Origin: Humulus lupulus
Taxonomy: Eukaryota > Streptophyta > Magnoliopsida > Rosales > Cannabaceae
Assembly: GCF_963169125.1 (NCBI RefSeq)
Contig: NC_084798.1
Location: forward strand, 200,999,481-201,063,480
DNA length: 64,000 nucleotides
Reading direction: 5' to 3'
Positions 45,290-57,707 of this stretch are shown piece after piece. The notes beneath the pieces are model-generated. The model was not told where the DNA came from. It did not search any database and worked only from the letters and a program-made list of their open reading frames with translations. A program made the translations under genes and the position numbers. The stretch's first letter is position 1. The number at the start of each line of letters is the position of its first letter.

Positions 45290-45665
45290 AAAATTTATTA
45301 AAAATAAATATTTATTAATTATATTAATATAAATTCAAATATTATAAAATATGTAGATTTTTATTAATTATATTAATATAAATTCAAATGTTATAAAATA
45401 TCATTATTATAATAATATATAATATAAAACTAGCCATCTAATAATTATATAAATATAAATTCAAATGTTATAAAATATTATTATAATAATATATAACATA
45501 TATATAATCCTAATTTTTATAAAATTGTGTTGGAATAAATATTTACTAACTATATTAATATAAATTAAAATATATTTTAACTATATTAATTTATAAATTC
45601 AAAATGTTATAAAATATCATTATTATAATAATATTTAATAATAGACTAGATATTTATTAATTATA
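45290..45665. repeat. AT-rich tandem array, left part
   Basis: Repeated units contain TATTAATATAAATTCAAATG and TTATAAAATATCATTATTAT, with a spacing of roughly 80-110 bases. The array is cut at 45665 by a Helitron and resumes in register at 50091. Confidence 0.75.
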
Positions 45666-46559
45666 CTAAGTAGAAGAAACATGCAATGCACGTTTGCTTA
45701 GTTTTAAAGTTGTAAATATTGTCTATAATTTTAATAAAAATAAGTTCACTGTTTTTTAAATATATATATTTATATATATAATAGAATAAATTATAGTATT
45801 ATAGCATATATATAAATATTTATATCAATAATCTCTACATATATGACATATAAACACAACGCTAATATATATATATATATATTTACATGACTATATGACA
45901 TATATATATAAACTACAATAATATTTAAAAATAAATTAATAATAGAAATAAAATAAGAATAGAAAAAATCATAGTGTAGACAATAGTATACATGCATCAA
46001 CTATTTTTAGTTTCAAATATATCTCGCAATGTCCTTTGGTAAATTTGATGAAGAAAAAGAACTCCAATTACTTGATAAAAAAACAAACTATCACACAGAT
46101 TTATAAGATAAAAAAATTATATGTATGTCTTTATTATTTTTAAATAAATATGATTTAATTATTTAAATTATCATCAAATATCTTTAAAATATCATATTTT
46201 AATTAATTAATTTTTGTTTGAGTTTATGTTTGTTTTAGTTTTTGAATTTGGTAGTGATAACAAAAGATTATATATTATATGTTTAATATAATATTAAGTT
46301 AAATTAAATTTTATTCAAGTTATAAAATGTATGGTTTTATTACTTTTAAATAATTATCATTGTAAAATATCTCAAAAATATCCTATTTTAACTTGTTTAA
46401 TTAATTATTTAATTAATTTTATTTAAATTTAAGTCATGTTTACAATCAATATTTACAATATAATGTTAAATATAAGAATATTCCGTTAAAGTTAACGGAA
46501 AAAAAAAACTATTAAAACACAGAATCTTCATTATCTACACACTTTTTATATAGAAGAGA
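45666..46559 (-). mobile_element. Non-autonomous Helitron, copy 2 (inverted relative to 16524-17385)
   Basis: On the minus strand it starts TCTCTTCTATATAAAAAG (46559) and ends with a GTGCATTGCATG stem region and CTTCTACTTAG (45666). It is flanked by A and T of the tandem array. The interior is collinear with the inverse of copy 1, including the GTTAACTTTAACGGAATATT block. The right end abuts the Tat-type LTR at 46562. Confidence 0.72.
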
Positions 46560-47200
46560 TTTGTTGACACTGTTTTTCGTCAACTTGAGAACATAAGAGC
46601 ATGAGTTCAAGAATTGAGATATAATAAAATAAATAACACCATATTTTATAGTGGTTCGGCCCCAAAAAGATTACCTATATCAACTTAGTCACTTTTATTG
46701 ATATTTAAGCTTAAAGAACCATATTATCTGGCAAAACTTACGTTGCCAGTTATTCTACAGTCCTCCTTCACTTTTACATTACATAAGGACTGTTTATACA
46801 AGAATGGAGTTTCGACATTATGAATTGTCTCTCCTATTTCTATCACATCTCCTCTTATTTATATTGAGGAGTTTAGGATTACATTTAAATCATTAGCCTA
46901 AGCTATTAGGCTTGGCCCATAAATAATACATTACAACAGTATAATAACAAAAATATAGTTGTATTTTGATAAATGACGAGTCATTGCTCATTTACTAATT
47001 TTGTTAGCATCATAGCCTATCAAGAATGAACATGTCTGAACTTAACAAAGGTTAGCGATCAGGTCGTGGTCGTGCATCTATAAACGAACATGAACAAGAG
47101 TGTGATACTAGGCGACCAGAATCTCCCTGTTAGCGTGTGATGACTTGCCTTATGCGAGCAGAGGTGAAAGAACTTGCCTTATGCGAACAGAGGTAGAAGA

Positions 47201-49913
47201 TGTTGGGGTTTTTTTCCCTAATTAAAACCTAATTTCTTTGTAATCTCATTTATTATCAATAAAAAAATAGAAATCATTTTTTGACTTGGTCAATCACTTT
47301 GCTCACATGTTTTATTTTCATGATTATTTGTTTAATATAAACTTCTATTAAATCTCAAGCATATAGCTAATCATATTTGTAGTGACGTAATCACAGTGGA
47401 ATATAAATATGATTATATGTTCAAAATAAGTTAGTCCTAAGATTAGTCAGTGCACAAGATTTACACTGACTTACCAATCTACGATATGATCTACTTACAC
47501 ATTGTAGTGTTATGTTCTTTCCATAACATTAGCAAAGTAGATAAGATCGGATGTATTTGTTACATCGGACTGGACTAATATTGACAGTAGATAGGATAAG
47601 TATACATACCGTTATTATCTATTCTAGTCATATCATATAGTTGACCATAGGTCAATTCAATCTCAATTCTGAGTGGTTAGTATTCTAACTGATTGTATTA
47701 TTTGAGTTCTTTGACTTGTTCGTTACCAGCTTACCCTACGGACTAGCCCATACTTACATCTTGGGAACTCGGTAGTATAATTGAGTGGGAGTGTTAACCA
47801 TAGATATGAACATATATAGCTTCTGATGATGAAACAATGGTTTCCTTTTAGTTTAGTTCATGTGCTAATGATAGAGATCTCATTTCAGTAATTAATTTTA
47901 GTTTACTGAAATCTCATTTACAAGGAACTAAGTGTTTCGAGGATAAAATACAATGAGGGGTAAAACGATATTTTAGTCCCATTTCATTGTAGACCGTCTA
48001 TAGAGGATTGAGTGAAAATTATGGCTGTAACAATGAATAATTAATAACGTGTCTATATTGCATATAGAGCGTTCTATGAATTCAAGAGTACAATTTCGAG
48101 TCTTTAGTAGAGTCACAAGGAATTAATAAGTTAGTAAATTTATTTGTTAGATTTATGATAACTTATTAGAATTTAATTTCATAGGCCCATGGTCCCCACT
48201 GTACCTTGGATAAAATCATCTAGACAGTCTCAGTTAATTGATTTAATTATCAATTAGAATTATCAAAGTTGACCAAGTCAATTTTGGATAGTTTTACAGA
48301 GTTATGTAATTTAGAGAAGAAAAGAGAAATTATGATAGATTTATTAATTAAGATAAATTGGTATCATAATTAATAAATAAGTTTAAATTAAGGTTCAAAT
48401 TATATATAATTAATTTGATAAAGGATTTGAATAATTATTTAATTAATTAGTCAATAGAAAATAATACAGGCGTTGATTTTAAGTCCAACGAGCTTATAAT
48501 TAAATTAGAAATTTCACGGGCCTAAAACCCATGATAATTTTAACCTAGGGCTCATATTATCTATTATTTAATTAAATTAAATTTCCTAATTGAGCCTATA
48601 AAAGAAATGCTAAGGATTGCAAAATTAAGCCTATCTTTATCCTTCGCTATCTGATCTAACATCAAAGGAGTCCCAATCTGACCCACAATCTTGAAGAGTG
48701 CCTTTCCCCCCAATACTTCAAGTCTAAACCATGAATTTGAATTCAAGTAGAAACAGAGTTGACATCCTCTTTCTAAAAGTCAGAGTAAACATCCCATGGT
48801 TTCATAACTACTAGTTTACGATAAAAAAACAAATAACCTCCTTTAAGAATTTCATCCCTCGTTATCATATCTTGAAATTGAACAATGTAGACACCACGAG
48901 TAAGCAATCCAACCTTATCAACCCCTTTTTCCTTCCAAACTCGCCTAGCATAACCCTAAAAAATACTCAGGGGCGGGTTAATACCAAGGACATAACAAAC
49001 CAGTGTCGAATTCCAAAACAGAATTTCATCCTCAATATCCTCCATATCTATTTTCACACCTGACTTCTTTGTAAAACTCTCTCTAGCATTATCCCCAAAT
49101 TTCTGACTCATGTTTTAAATAACCTTACCTGAGCGTAAAATTGGAGGAGAAATGCATTGCCCTGTGTTAATCTCAGCTTCACAGCGTTTTGTTGCCTCCA
49201 GGTAACGCACAAAGGCAAACCAAGACTCATGTTCCCGTTGAAGATGCTGCAAGGACGACTTCGGAGAAAGGACCTCACATTCTTCTTCAACAGTTTGAAT
49301 CTCCGCCTCCTCTTTTTCCTCTTCTGAAACCTCCAGGGCTTCTACACCTAGTAAATCGGCCATCGATCTGGTCTTGGTTACCCTGTCCGAAGATGTAGGA
49401 CCCTTCTTCTTCTTTGCATTGACAACAGCCTGAAACTTAGCGCGACCTCTGGTTCCCTTCGCCATAGCTTCAGCACACCGCTGAGAGAACCTTATATGTT
49501 TTTGACAAGTTTATGAGAAGATCAGAAGATCTAGTAGGTTTTAGATTCTCTCTACAAGCATAAGTTATTGTCTAAGCCTCAATATTCTTTTCTCTTCTTC
49601 TCTCTGTATCTATCTCATATGTTGAGAATTGTCCACTCTAGTCTAGGTAATTCTAAGGATACTTTGGAAGACTGTGAAAAAAATTGAAGATCGGTTCAGT
49701 TTCTTGGTGATACTCTACAATAAAAAGGATACAAGGGTTAGAGAAACTGAAGGAATGACTCATTCATTCTGCTGCACAATAATGTAAGTGTTCTTGTCAT
49801 TATCTCTGTATGAATTCAATTTTAGAAATATGTTCTAGGTTGTCTCATATTAATTTATTTAATATAATATTTACATGAAAATAACACAAGATCCTATATA
49901 AGTTTTCCTAACT
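47201..49913 (+). mobile_element. Solo LTR, TGTTGGGG family, copy 2, carrying a LINE fragment
   Basis: Starts TGTTGGGGTTTTT and ends TTTTCCTAACT, with TSD gaaga (47196-47200 and 49914-49918). Collinear with the copy at 802-2660 over its full length except for an insert at 48612-49490. The TATA-like TATAAAAG at 48597-48604 is directly upstream of that insert. Confidence 0.88.
48612..49490 (-). pseudogene. LINE ORF1 N-terminal fragment (DUF4283)
   Basis: On the minus strand, 49465-49115 reads MAKGTRGRAKFQAVVNAKKK, followed by an acidic segment (EEEKEEAEIQTVEEE). After a stop it continues with DMEDIEDEILFWNSSLVCYV, RGVYIVQFQDMITRDEILKG and YRKLVVMKPWD, a recognisable DUF4283 domain. No RT follows: the fragment stops inside the domain at about 48612, so only the 5' part of a LINE is present, with no poly(A) end. 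A partial homologue of the same domain lies at 18833-19231. Confidence 0.75.
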
Positions 49914-50090
49914 GAAGAACCACTCTTGTGCGAATAGAGGTTGAAGAATAGCTAGGCGAACAAATCCCTTCTATTAGTGTTTGGTAGTTTGTTTTGTGCT
50001 TTGTGAGAACAAGAATGAAATTAGTTTTGTTCATCATCACTTTATAATTGATATTCTTTATGTCATCATGCCCAAAAAATAGGTATAACA

Positions 50091-50345
50091 ATATTAATGT
50101 AAAGTCAAATAATATAAAATATCATTATTATAATACTATATTATACAAGATTAGATATTTAATAATTATATCAATATAAATTCAAATGTTATAAAATATT
50201 AATATTATAATAATATAAATATAATATATAATCCTAATTTACATAAAATTTTACTAGAATAAATATTTCGTAATTATATTAATATAAATTCGCATGTTAT
50301 AAAATATTAATATTATAATAATATATAAAAAAATATGTTATATAT
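50091..50345. repeat. AT-rich tandem array, right part
   Basis: Same units as 45290-45665 (TTCAAATGTTATAAAATATT, ATATTATAATAATATA). The phase continues from the left part once the Helitron and LTR are removed. Confidence 0.75.
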
Positions 50346-51059
50346 AAGTATCGTATGTGTACAAATAGTATGATTATGTAACTAAATAAGAAATTATAAT
50401 AATATTTATCTTCTATCAAGAATAAAAAATCATTGATGTGTGATTTTAATAATATCATGAATGTTTGTATCTTAAATAGGGTATGTAGTTTGTGATCTAA
50501 AAGGTTATCATATTATTATTATTTTTTTAAAAAACCATAAACAATGTTTCTGTTTAATTTTTCTTTTAATATGTCTATGTCATTCTTTTAGATATGATAT
50601 TTTTTATTTATTTAAAATTTATATGAAAATCATAAAAGCTTAATAAAAATAATTAATAAGGTAAATACTATTTTGGACCCTGTGTTTTGCAAAAGTTACC
50701 GATCGTGCCCTCTCTTTTGTTAAATGACAATTTGGACCCTGCGTTTTGCAAAATGAAACAAAATGATACCCTACGCCTAATTTTTGGTCAAACTATTTTT
50801 CAATATGACCAAAATGTCCTCATATATTATTAATTAGTTGATATAATAATATAAGAAAAACAAATAAAATGGCTTAAAATTTAAAAACAATATTTTTAAT
50901 TATTAAGCACATTTAAATGAATTAAAGTGTAAAAATAATTTTCATGAATAAAAATCAAAATTAAACATAATACTGAACTTAAAAACGTATATGTAAATCA
51001 AATAAACAAAAACATAACAAAAATTAAAACTAATCTAACATAATAAAAAAATTTGAATT

Positions 51060-53920
51060 TTTTTTCCCTTTTGACCTCTTTTTCTTCTTCCTACTTCATT
51101 GTTCAGACTCATTCTTCTTCTTCTTCCCTTGTCTTGCAGGTAGATCGATGGAGTTCGAAGCACTTCAAGCCAAGACCACGACAGGGATTTGGACGACGAA
51201 AAAGCCTCTTCCATGCAGTGTGATCTCCAACGAGATCTGGGTTTCTACAACTAGTGGGGCTTCCTCCTTCATCCTTGTCAAAGCTGGTCTTCAAATGGCG
51301 AAGGGGCTGGGTTTCTACAGCTACGGGTTCTTGGTTTCTACAAATCCTCTCCTTCTTGGATCTGGTCTTCAAACGTAGGTGGATTCGTCATGGTGGGGCT
51401 TACGAAGGTGAGATTGTAACGCCCTGCTAATTAGGGTCTGTTACCAAGTGTGTTTAAAATTTGTGCTGGACTCGCTAAACGAGTCATTTGGACCAAAATA
51501 TGTGATTAAGCTACTAAGAGTTCAAGTAATTATAATTTGGCCAAGACATAAATATTTTCATTAACAAAGCTTTAGTCTTTACATGGGATCCCAATATACA
51601 AGTTTAAAAAGTCGGTTACAACTCAAAGGTTACAAAATAAGCCGACCTAGGCAGCAAAACCGAGTTCAATCCTAGCTTCCTTGTAAACTCTCGGTCGTGG
51701 CGGTCGAGCTGACTGCATATGTACATGTCACTACTATTGCTCTCCAACTCATGGCTGGTCAAGCATCTTCTTACCCTTACCTGCACCACAAAGCACCCGT
51801 GGCCAAAAGACTCAGCAAGAAAACATATCAAACAATTCATGGAGTAAAGCACAGCAGACTTAGCAGTAATAACTGGAACTAAGCATAACAACATATAGAT
51901 CAACAACCATAGGGTTGCATAAGTGCGTGTTTCACTCCTTCTTATTCATTTGGCATCCAAGCCAGTCAAGTGAATTAGGCACTCCCACGACTTATAAGTC
52001 AAGTCTTACAGTCCCTCGACTTATAAGTCGAGCCTTACAGCCCCTTGACTTATTAGCCGAGCCTTACAGACTCTCGACCTATAAACCTAGCCCTCTTTTC
52101 AACCAGACTTACCCTCGACTAGCAGGTCAAGCTTGAACAAATAAAACAAACAGATTCTTGGTTAATAAACTGGTTTTCCTAGCTAGAACAGATATCCACA
52201 CAATACAACACATAGAGATACAATGCCTTACTGAATACTAAGCAGATATGCACAAACACAATTATAATCATGCTCATTAGCCGGGCCTGAGCCCTATTAA
52301 CATTTACATTTAACAAATGGGCCAAGCCCTAATCACATTACATTAATAGCTGGGTCGAGCCTTAATCATACATTCCACGTATAGGGTGAAATTCTCTTAC
52401 CTCAGGTCCGAGTGATTTGGTTAATAAGAACGACCCTCGAGCACGATCCCATTCTGAGCCTTAGTGTACACCTAGTCACAATCCATAAATGGTACCTCGA
52501 TGAATTTAGATTCCAAAGCCCAATCCTGCGCTCTCGGTACCTCTAATTCCACCAAACGGGGTGGTGAAATTGTCCCCCGAGCCCCTGAGCAAAAATCCTA
52601 AAAAGTACCCAAAAATCATGTTTTGAAAGCTGAGTAGCGCTATAGCGCTACCTGTTGGGCGCTACAGTGCTAGAGTCAGAGACTCTAGCCCCCAAAATCA
52701 CAGCCTAGCGCTGTAGCGCTCCTAACCTAGCGCTACAACGTTGATACCAGAAATACGATTTTCTGGGTTTCTCTCTTCAAATTTCCCTGAGCCAAAGCTT
52801 CAATAATCTGCCCCTCAAGATCTCCAAACCCATAATTAACCATAGAAATCCACTCTACTCATCAAAGGCAACAAAACCTATCCAAGTTTATCCTAAAAAC
52901 TCCAACAAATCCCCAAAATCCTTAATCAAACCCTCACACTTAAGAACACACCAAGAACACAGAAAACTCAAAGATTCAAAGGTTTAAAGTGTTCTCTATA
53001 TTGTTATGAACGACCTTAGGATGTTGCTACACCAATTTCTAGTCCCAAGCTTCCAAACTCCAAGCTTTCCTCTTTCAAAATGGCAAAATCCCAAGGTAGT
53101 AGAGAGATATATGGGTAAGAGAGGGAAAGGGGAAGTGTTTTCTCTGTTTCCTTTGTTTCTTCACTTTCCTTATTTTGGCTAAGTATAGACAAATCCCACA
53201 AAAGACTTCAATGCCCTTAAGTCCAAAGCTTGCCCTATAATGCCCATAGGGGCAGAATGGTCATTTGCCACCATTTCTCAACATTTCCCTAAATAAATCT
53301 CAGCTATCTTCAATAAACACCAAATAAATATCCACTACTCAACAATCCCTGGTAACATACCAATTTACTAAAATACCCCCAGGCTCACCTCTAGCTGGGT
53401 ATTTACTCCCGTTGTGACCTTTTTCGTTAATTGCTCACTAGGATCGCCTCATGCCGAATAATCCATATACATCCATATAATAATGTGGTCTCACACTTAT
53501 ATCACACACATGTATATATATATATATATATATTCGAATATACCCATAATGGGTCAAAATTACGAAAATGCCCTTCTAATAAGAAACGAGCCCACATGCA
53601 TATCTAATACTCCTAAGCATGCATAACTAGTCATATTATAATATAACCCACATAATCAATATTGATATACATATATATCACATATACACATAAATAACAA
53701 TTAATTCACATTTAATCATATAAAACCCATAATTTACCAATCTGCCCCCCTAATCAAGGCCCTAAGCCTTATTAGGAAATTTTGGATGTTACAGAGACTT
53801 TCTCCTTCTCAGATCTGGGCATCGAATGGAGCTGAAACCATTCTCCATTTGCCCATTATTAGCTCGGATATCAGGTGGTTTCCTAACCCAGTTGTGGCTT
53901 CAGGTATAATATATTTTTAT
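51060..53920. other. GC-richer cargo segment of the MULE, split by the LTR
   Basis: 51060-51414 and 53794-53920 differ in base composition from the arms. They contain a TTGCAG acceptor-like site at 51135-51140 followed by an open plus-strand stretch (MEFEALQAKTTTGIWTTKKP at 51148). The opposite strand is also open, with Glu runs. I do not recognise the sequence. It may be a captured host-gene fragment (Pack-MULE) or a remnant of the element's own gene. Confidence 0.4.
51415..53793 (-). mobile_element. TGTAAC-family solo LTR (2379 bp)
   Basis: Starts TGTAACGCCCTGC and ends TTTTGGATGTTACA, with TSD gagat/gagac (4 of 5). Orientation is minus by comparison with the PBS-bearing copy. It carries AGCGCT words at 52630-52740, a series of about 29-bp repeats (GACTTATAAGTCGAGCCTTA) at 51985-52090, and (TA)n at 53513-53533. 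No internal region is present. Confidence 0.88.
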
Positions 53921-54431
53921 TCCTTTGTTCTTTGAAAATCTAGTTTTATTGTAAGGGGATTCCTTTGTTGGATTGATAATTGTGGGTTTGTTTGATGTAA
54001 TTTGTGATATGATGAGGAACAAATGAAGAAGATAAATTGTTTTGTTTTTTATTTATGATTTTCGGTTTTGATGGTGATGAAGAACATGAGATTAAGATGT
54101 TTAATTGATATTTTGTTTTTATTTAGGACAAAGATTGATTGAAAATTTTATTAGTTTAAGTTTTAATTTTTGTATCTTTATTTTTTATTTTTTTTAATTT
54201 GAATATTATATTTTGCAAATTTATTTTTAATATTTAAATATAATTTAAATTCACTATTTAATAAAATCCAAGGGTATTTTGGTCATATTGTTAAATTATT
54301 TGATCAAAATCGGGCTCAGGGTATCATTTTGTTTCATTTTGCAAAACGCATAGTCCAAATTGTCATATAACAAAACAGATGATCTAATCAGTAACATTTA
54401 CCAAAATGAGGATCCAAAATAGTATTTACCC

Positions 54432-55091
54432 AATTTTTAAATAAAACTAAACAAACATTCAAGGCACATTGCTTGCACCAAGTATTAAAATAAGGTATCA
54501 ATTTTCATTATTAAATGAAACTTATATATGAAGATTGATTAATTTTGGGTGTATAAACTATAGATTATATATCATTTAAAGCAAGATCTAGGAAAGCCTG
54601 ACACGACCCACACGCTACTTATTATTATAACTCATTCAATGAATACTCTTATGGGATGATAACATACATATTTTTACATATTTCTAGCAATTATTTCAAT
54701 AGAACGTAAATGGAAATTTCCCAAAAATTAAGAGGAGAAGGAAAAAGGGAGGAAGCTAATTAAGAGGGAGAAGAAGTTCAGTGAAAGAAAGAGGAACGTA
54801 ACCAGCGCTGGAATTCATCAATTTTGGGCCTAAGAAATTTACAAATTATTTTTTATTCTTAAAGTTCCTTATGATGAGGGAATTTTCGGGATCTTCGTTT
54901 TTGGATTTGAGAGTCTTTTTGGGATGGGAGCCTAGACTTGGGCCTAGCCTACCTATAATTATGTCCGACCAGGAATATAACTGATTATTGAAGAGGATGA
55001 GAACTTAAAGCTATAGCACTAAAAGGATGATGTTTTAGGGCGATGTGAGGGGATGGATTTCGTTCGGTCGAAAGTCATATGATTACTTATT
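54432..55091. other. AT-rich DNA without recognised feature
   Basis: No ORF or element end was supported. Purine-rich stretch at 54730-54800. Confidence 0.5.
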
Positions 55092-55324
55092 ATCAATAAT
55101 TTGTTGAAAAGTAGTAGTCATTAGTATGTATTATTCAGTTATATCTTGTTGTAACTGTTTAGTACCAAATTTTAATACAACCTCTTATATACTCTACAGA
55201 GGGCATTTATTTTGTATCTGTTTTTGCCTTTTATTCAATAAAGAAAAGAAACCCTTTTCTCTAATATGGTATTGCCAACCCTAAAAACAGATTTTCCCTT
55301 TTTTTTCTCCTTCTTTCTCAATCG

Positions 55325-56500
55325 ATGGCTCGACCTAGAACAAGAACTTCGACTCGAGAACCTACAATCCCACCTCCCATGGATTTCGATGTTCTGCCTC
55401 CAGCTCCGACCATGCTCAATCCAGGCGACAATGGAGCTACAGCATCGACCTCTAATCGATTCTCAGCCTTAGATCACAATGATCGACCTCCACTTGAAGA
55501 TGCCAACAATCCATGCTTCATGGGTAATGGTGATTACCCAGGTTTAATCCTTGCTTCTCCTACTCTCACGGACACCAATTTCCAACAATGGCATCGTGAT
55601 TTCAAGATTTCAATTGGGGCTAAGAACAAGTATGGCTTCCTCAATACTCGGCCTCAACCAGCTCCTACCGATCCTCGTTTCTCCTGAAATCAAGAGTAGT
55701 ATCATGTTTCTTGATATTGCAGCAACGATGTGGACTGAGTTAAACAATCGATTCAACCAAGAGATATTCAGTGAGTTAAACAATCGATTCAAGGCAATGA
55801 TTCTTGTATCTTTGAGCTCCAAGAATCGCTCATTGCCATGTGTTAAGGTGAGGATTCTGTTAGTGCATATTTCACCAAACTCAAGGCGATCTGGGATGAG
55901 ATACACGAGCTCCGACCATGAACTCCCTTTGCATGTGTTTCTACTCCCTGTACAAGTCCTGCAATTACTCACCAAAATCAATGAGTCCTTTCATGTGTTC
56001 ATGCCCAAGTGTTGCTCATTGATCCCCTTCCTTCGCTCTATAAAGTGTTCTCAACCATTGTTCAAGAAGAGCGACAAAGAAAGCTTCGAGCCTCCCAAGT
56101 TCCATATCTCATAGCAACATCTACGTCTACTACCAACAATCAACCATCAAGAACCAAGAAAATGAGATCTACTTGCTCCCATTCCCAAAAACCAGGGCAT
56201 CTCAAAGACAAGTGCTACTTTCTTCATGGATTTCCACCAGGGTATGGTGATAAAAGGAGACTTGAAACTTCAAACAAGTCTTCTGTGAATCAAGCTACTG
56301 CTTCATCACTCCCTACTCTAACCCTAAACAAACATAATTCCATTCAGAATTTGATTGCCCTACTTAGCCAACAACTCCAACAGAACCTGACCACCACTGA
56401 AGCAATTCCCCCTGTGTTTTCACACATCTCAAGTAACTTTGAACCTTTTTTCTCAATTTTTTTGGATAGTAGACAGTGGTGCTACCCACCATATATGCTC
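55325..56500 (+). pseudogene. Copia gag (frameshifted)
   Basis: The N-terminal block 55325-55687 contains YPGLILASPTLTDTNFQQWH and ISIGAKNKYGFL, the Copia-type gag N-terminal domain (the family has a similar HP.L.L...L.G.NY..W). The frame then changes twice (55688-56114). The third block, 56009-56503, carries LPSLYKVFSTIVQEE and CSHSQKPGHLKDKCYFLHGFPPGY. This is the zinc knuckle with its second Cys replaced by Ser. The normal role is RNA packaging in the particle. Frames are broken and a knuckle ligand is lost, so the copy is dead. Confidence 0.85.
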
Positions 56501-56748
56501 TAACATTAATTTTTTCAATTCTTTTAGCCATAACTCTATTACTTCTCCTATTACATAACCTAATGGTTTAAAGATAAAAGTTGACAGGTCTGGTTCTATA
56601 CACCTAACTAATGTCCTATTTGTTCCATACTTTAAGTTTAATTTACTCTCTCTTCCTGCACTTTTAAAAGATAAAAAAACTTACTATTTTGTTCTTACAT
56701 AACCATTGTAACATTTAGGAAACAAATTAGAAGCTGGTGATTAGAACT
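56465..56748 (+). pseudogene. Start of Copia protease, truncated by the Tat LTR
   Basis: Translation from about 56468 gives DSGATHHICSNINFFNSFSH, the Copia aspartic-protease active-site region with the D(S/T)GA motif intact. Later LTNVLFVPYFKFNLLS is the second conserved block. The reading is cut off at 56749. Confidence 0.82.
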
Positions 56749-57694
56749 TGTTGACCTGTGAAATTGGCCAACGGTCATATGTACAATATATGACACCTTT
56801 TGAACGAAATAAACAAAATAAATGACAGAGTACGATTATCTTAAATAAACACACAGGAATTTTATAGTGGTTCAGCCCTGTTCAGATGAACATTAATAAC
56901 CTAATCCACTTAGCTTTTAGTATTGAGTCACTTGACAATTACATTGATGAACAAAGGTGTTCACTTGTTTCTCACTTTCCTAGAATTCCAGCAAAAAAGC
57001 TCTCTGAAAAAAGACCCCCTCTAATGAAGTCCTAGGTCCTTTATCTATAGTACCTAGGGGTTGTTACACGACCAGTGATACTAGGATCGTGGTTTGGCAC
57101 ACGATTATCAGGTAGTGGAGATACGTGTCCACCTTCCCATGATTATGAGAACGTGGGTCGTGGTTGATAATGCACGATAGAAATTTCTGGGAGATGTTAA
57201 GTCTCTGTTGGTATATTAGACTTAGGTGCTAGGCCTGAAGACCACAGCTTGAGTGCTGGATCTGTGACCTTCTGAGTGCTGGACCTGTTGACCCTTTGGG
57301 TGCTAGGCCTGTTGATCTCAGTTTGAACGATAGTGATTATTTCTTAGTGAAGTGTACTTGTGGGTTTAGGACGACCACCCCATGAAAGATAGGGTGGGCC
57401 GACCACCCAGGTGGCTCTTGGGCCTGCTTAGGCCGACTACCCTAGGGGTTGAGGTCAGGCCGACCACCCCTAGGGGTCCTTGTGCATGCTAGGGCCGACC
57501 ACTTCTAGGCCTTTTGGGCATGCTTAGGCCGACCACCCCTAGGGGGTTTGGGCTTGGTCAGCTTTCCTAGGTCCTGGACCTATCTGTTTTGCCCGTCGGT
57601 ATTTTCTCAATACTTTGTCGTTTTTCCCTGATTTTTGATGCCACGTGTCTCATTCTCTTTTGCCACGTCATCTTCGTATTTTTGAGGGATAACA
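56749..57694 (-). repeat. 3' LTR of the second Tat element (946 bp)
   Basis: Bounded by TGTTGACCTGTG and GAGGGATAACA. Minus-strand TATAGATA at 57042-57049. Contains repeated GCCGACCACCC(C)TAGGGG words at 57368-57560. The adjoining CTAGGGGGGAAAA tract shows that this is the 3' LTR of a minus-strand element. Confidence 0.82.
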
Positions 57695-57707
57695 TTTTCC
57701 CCCCTAG
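57695..57707 (-). other. Polypurine tract of the second Tat element
   Basis: The minus strand reads CTAGGGGGGAAAA directly before the LTR start at 57694. Confidence 0.75.

Larger units (their letters stand above)
46562..50090 (-). mobile_element. Tat-type solo LTR with a nested solo LTR
   Basis: Bounded by TGTTGACACTG (46562) and AAATAGGTATAACA (50090), with near-matching 5-bp TSD agatt/atatt. A minus-strand TATAAATA at 46856-46863 sits like those in related LTRs. GTGGTTCGGCCCC near 46655 corresponds to the GTGGTTCAG motif of the 13998 and 56749 LTRs. The outer sequence is interrupted at 47201-49913. Short 29-bp repeats (TTATGCGAACAGAGGT-like) lie at 47140-47200 and 49914-49950, on both sides of the nested insertion. 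Confidence 0.8.
50660..54431. mobile_element. Non-autonomous Mutator-like element with long TIRs, carrying a TGTAAC LTR
   Basis: The left arm GGTAAATACTATTTTGGACC pairs with the right arm ending GGATCCAAAATAGTATTTACC. The arms extend about 170 bp (50660-50830 and 54262-54431). Flanks aattaataa and aatttttaa match at 7 of 9 positions, in keeping with a decayed MULE TSD. No transposase is present. Inside are a GC-richer unique segment (51060-51414 plus 53794-53920) and the LTR 51415-53793. Confidence 0.8.
55092..56748 (+). mobile_element. 5' part of a Copia element (LTR end, gag, start of protease)
   Basis: A short LTR-like segment (about 55092-55264) has TTATATACTC and AATAAAG signals and is followed by TATGGTATTGCC, a degraded initiator-Met PBS. 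gag and the first part of protease follow. At 56749 the element stops at the end of a Tat-type LTR. The rest of the Copia element would lie beyond that insertion, outside the window. The left boundary is approximate. Confidence 0.7.

Noticed and set aside
47201..49913. Considered whether the copies at 802 and 47201 are the two LTRs of one 49-kb element.
   Set aside because: Each has its own distinct TSD (gaaag and gaaga), and unrelated elements with their own TSDs lie between. They are separate solo LTRs.
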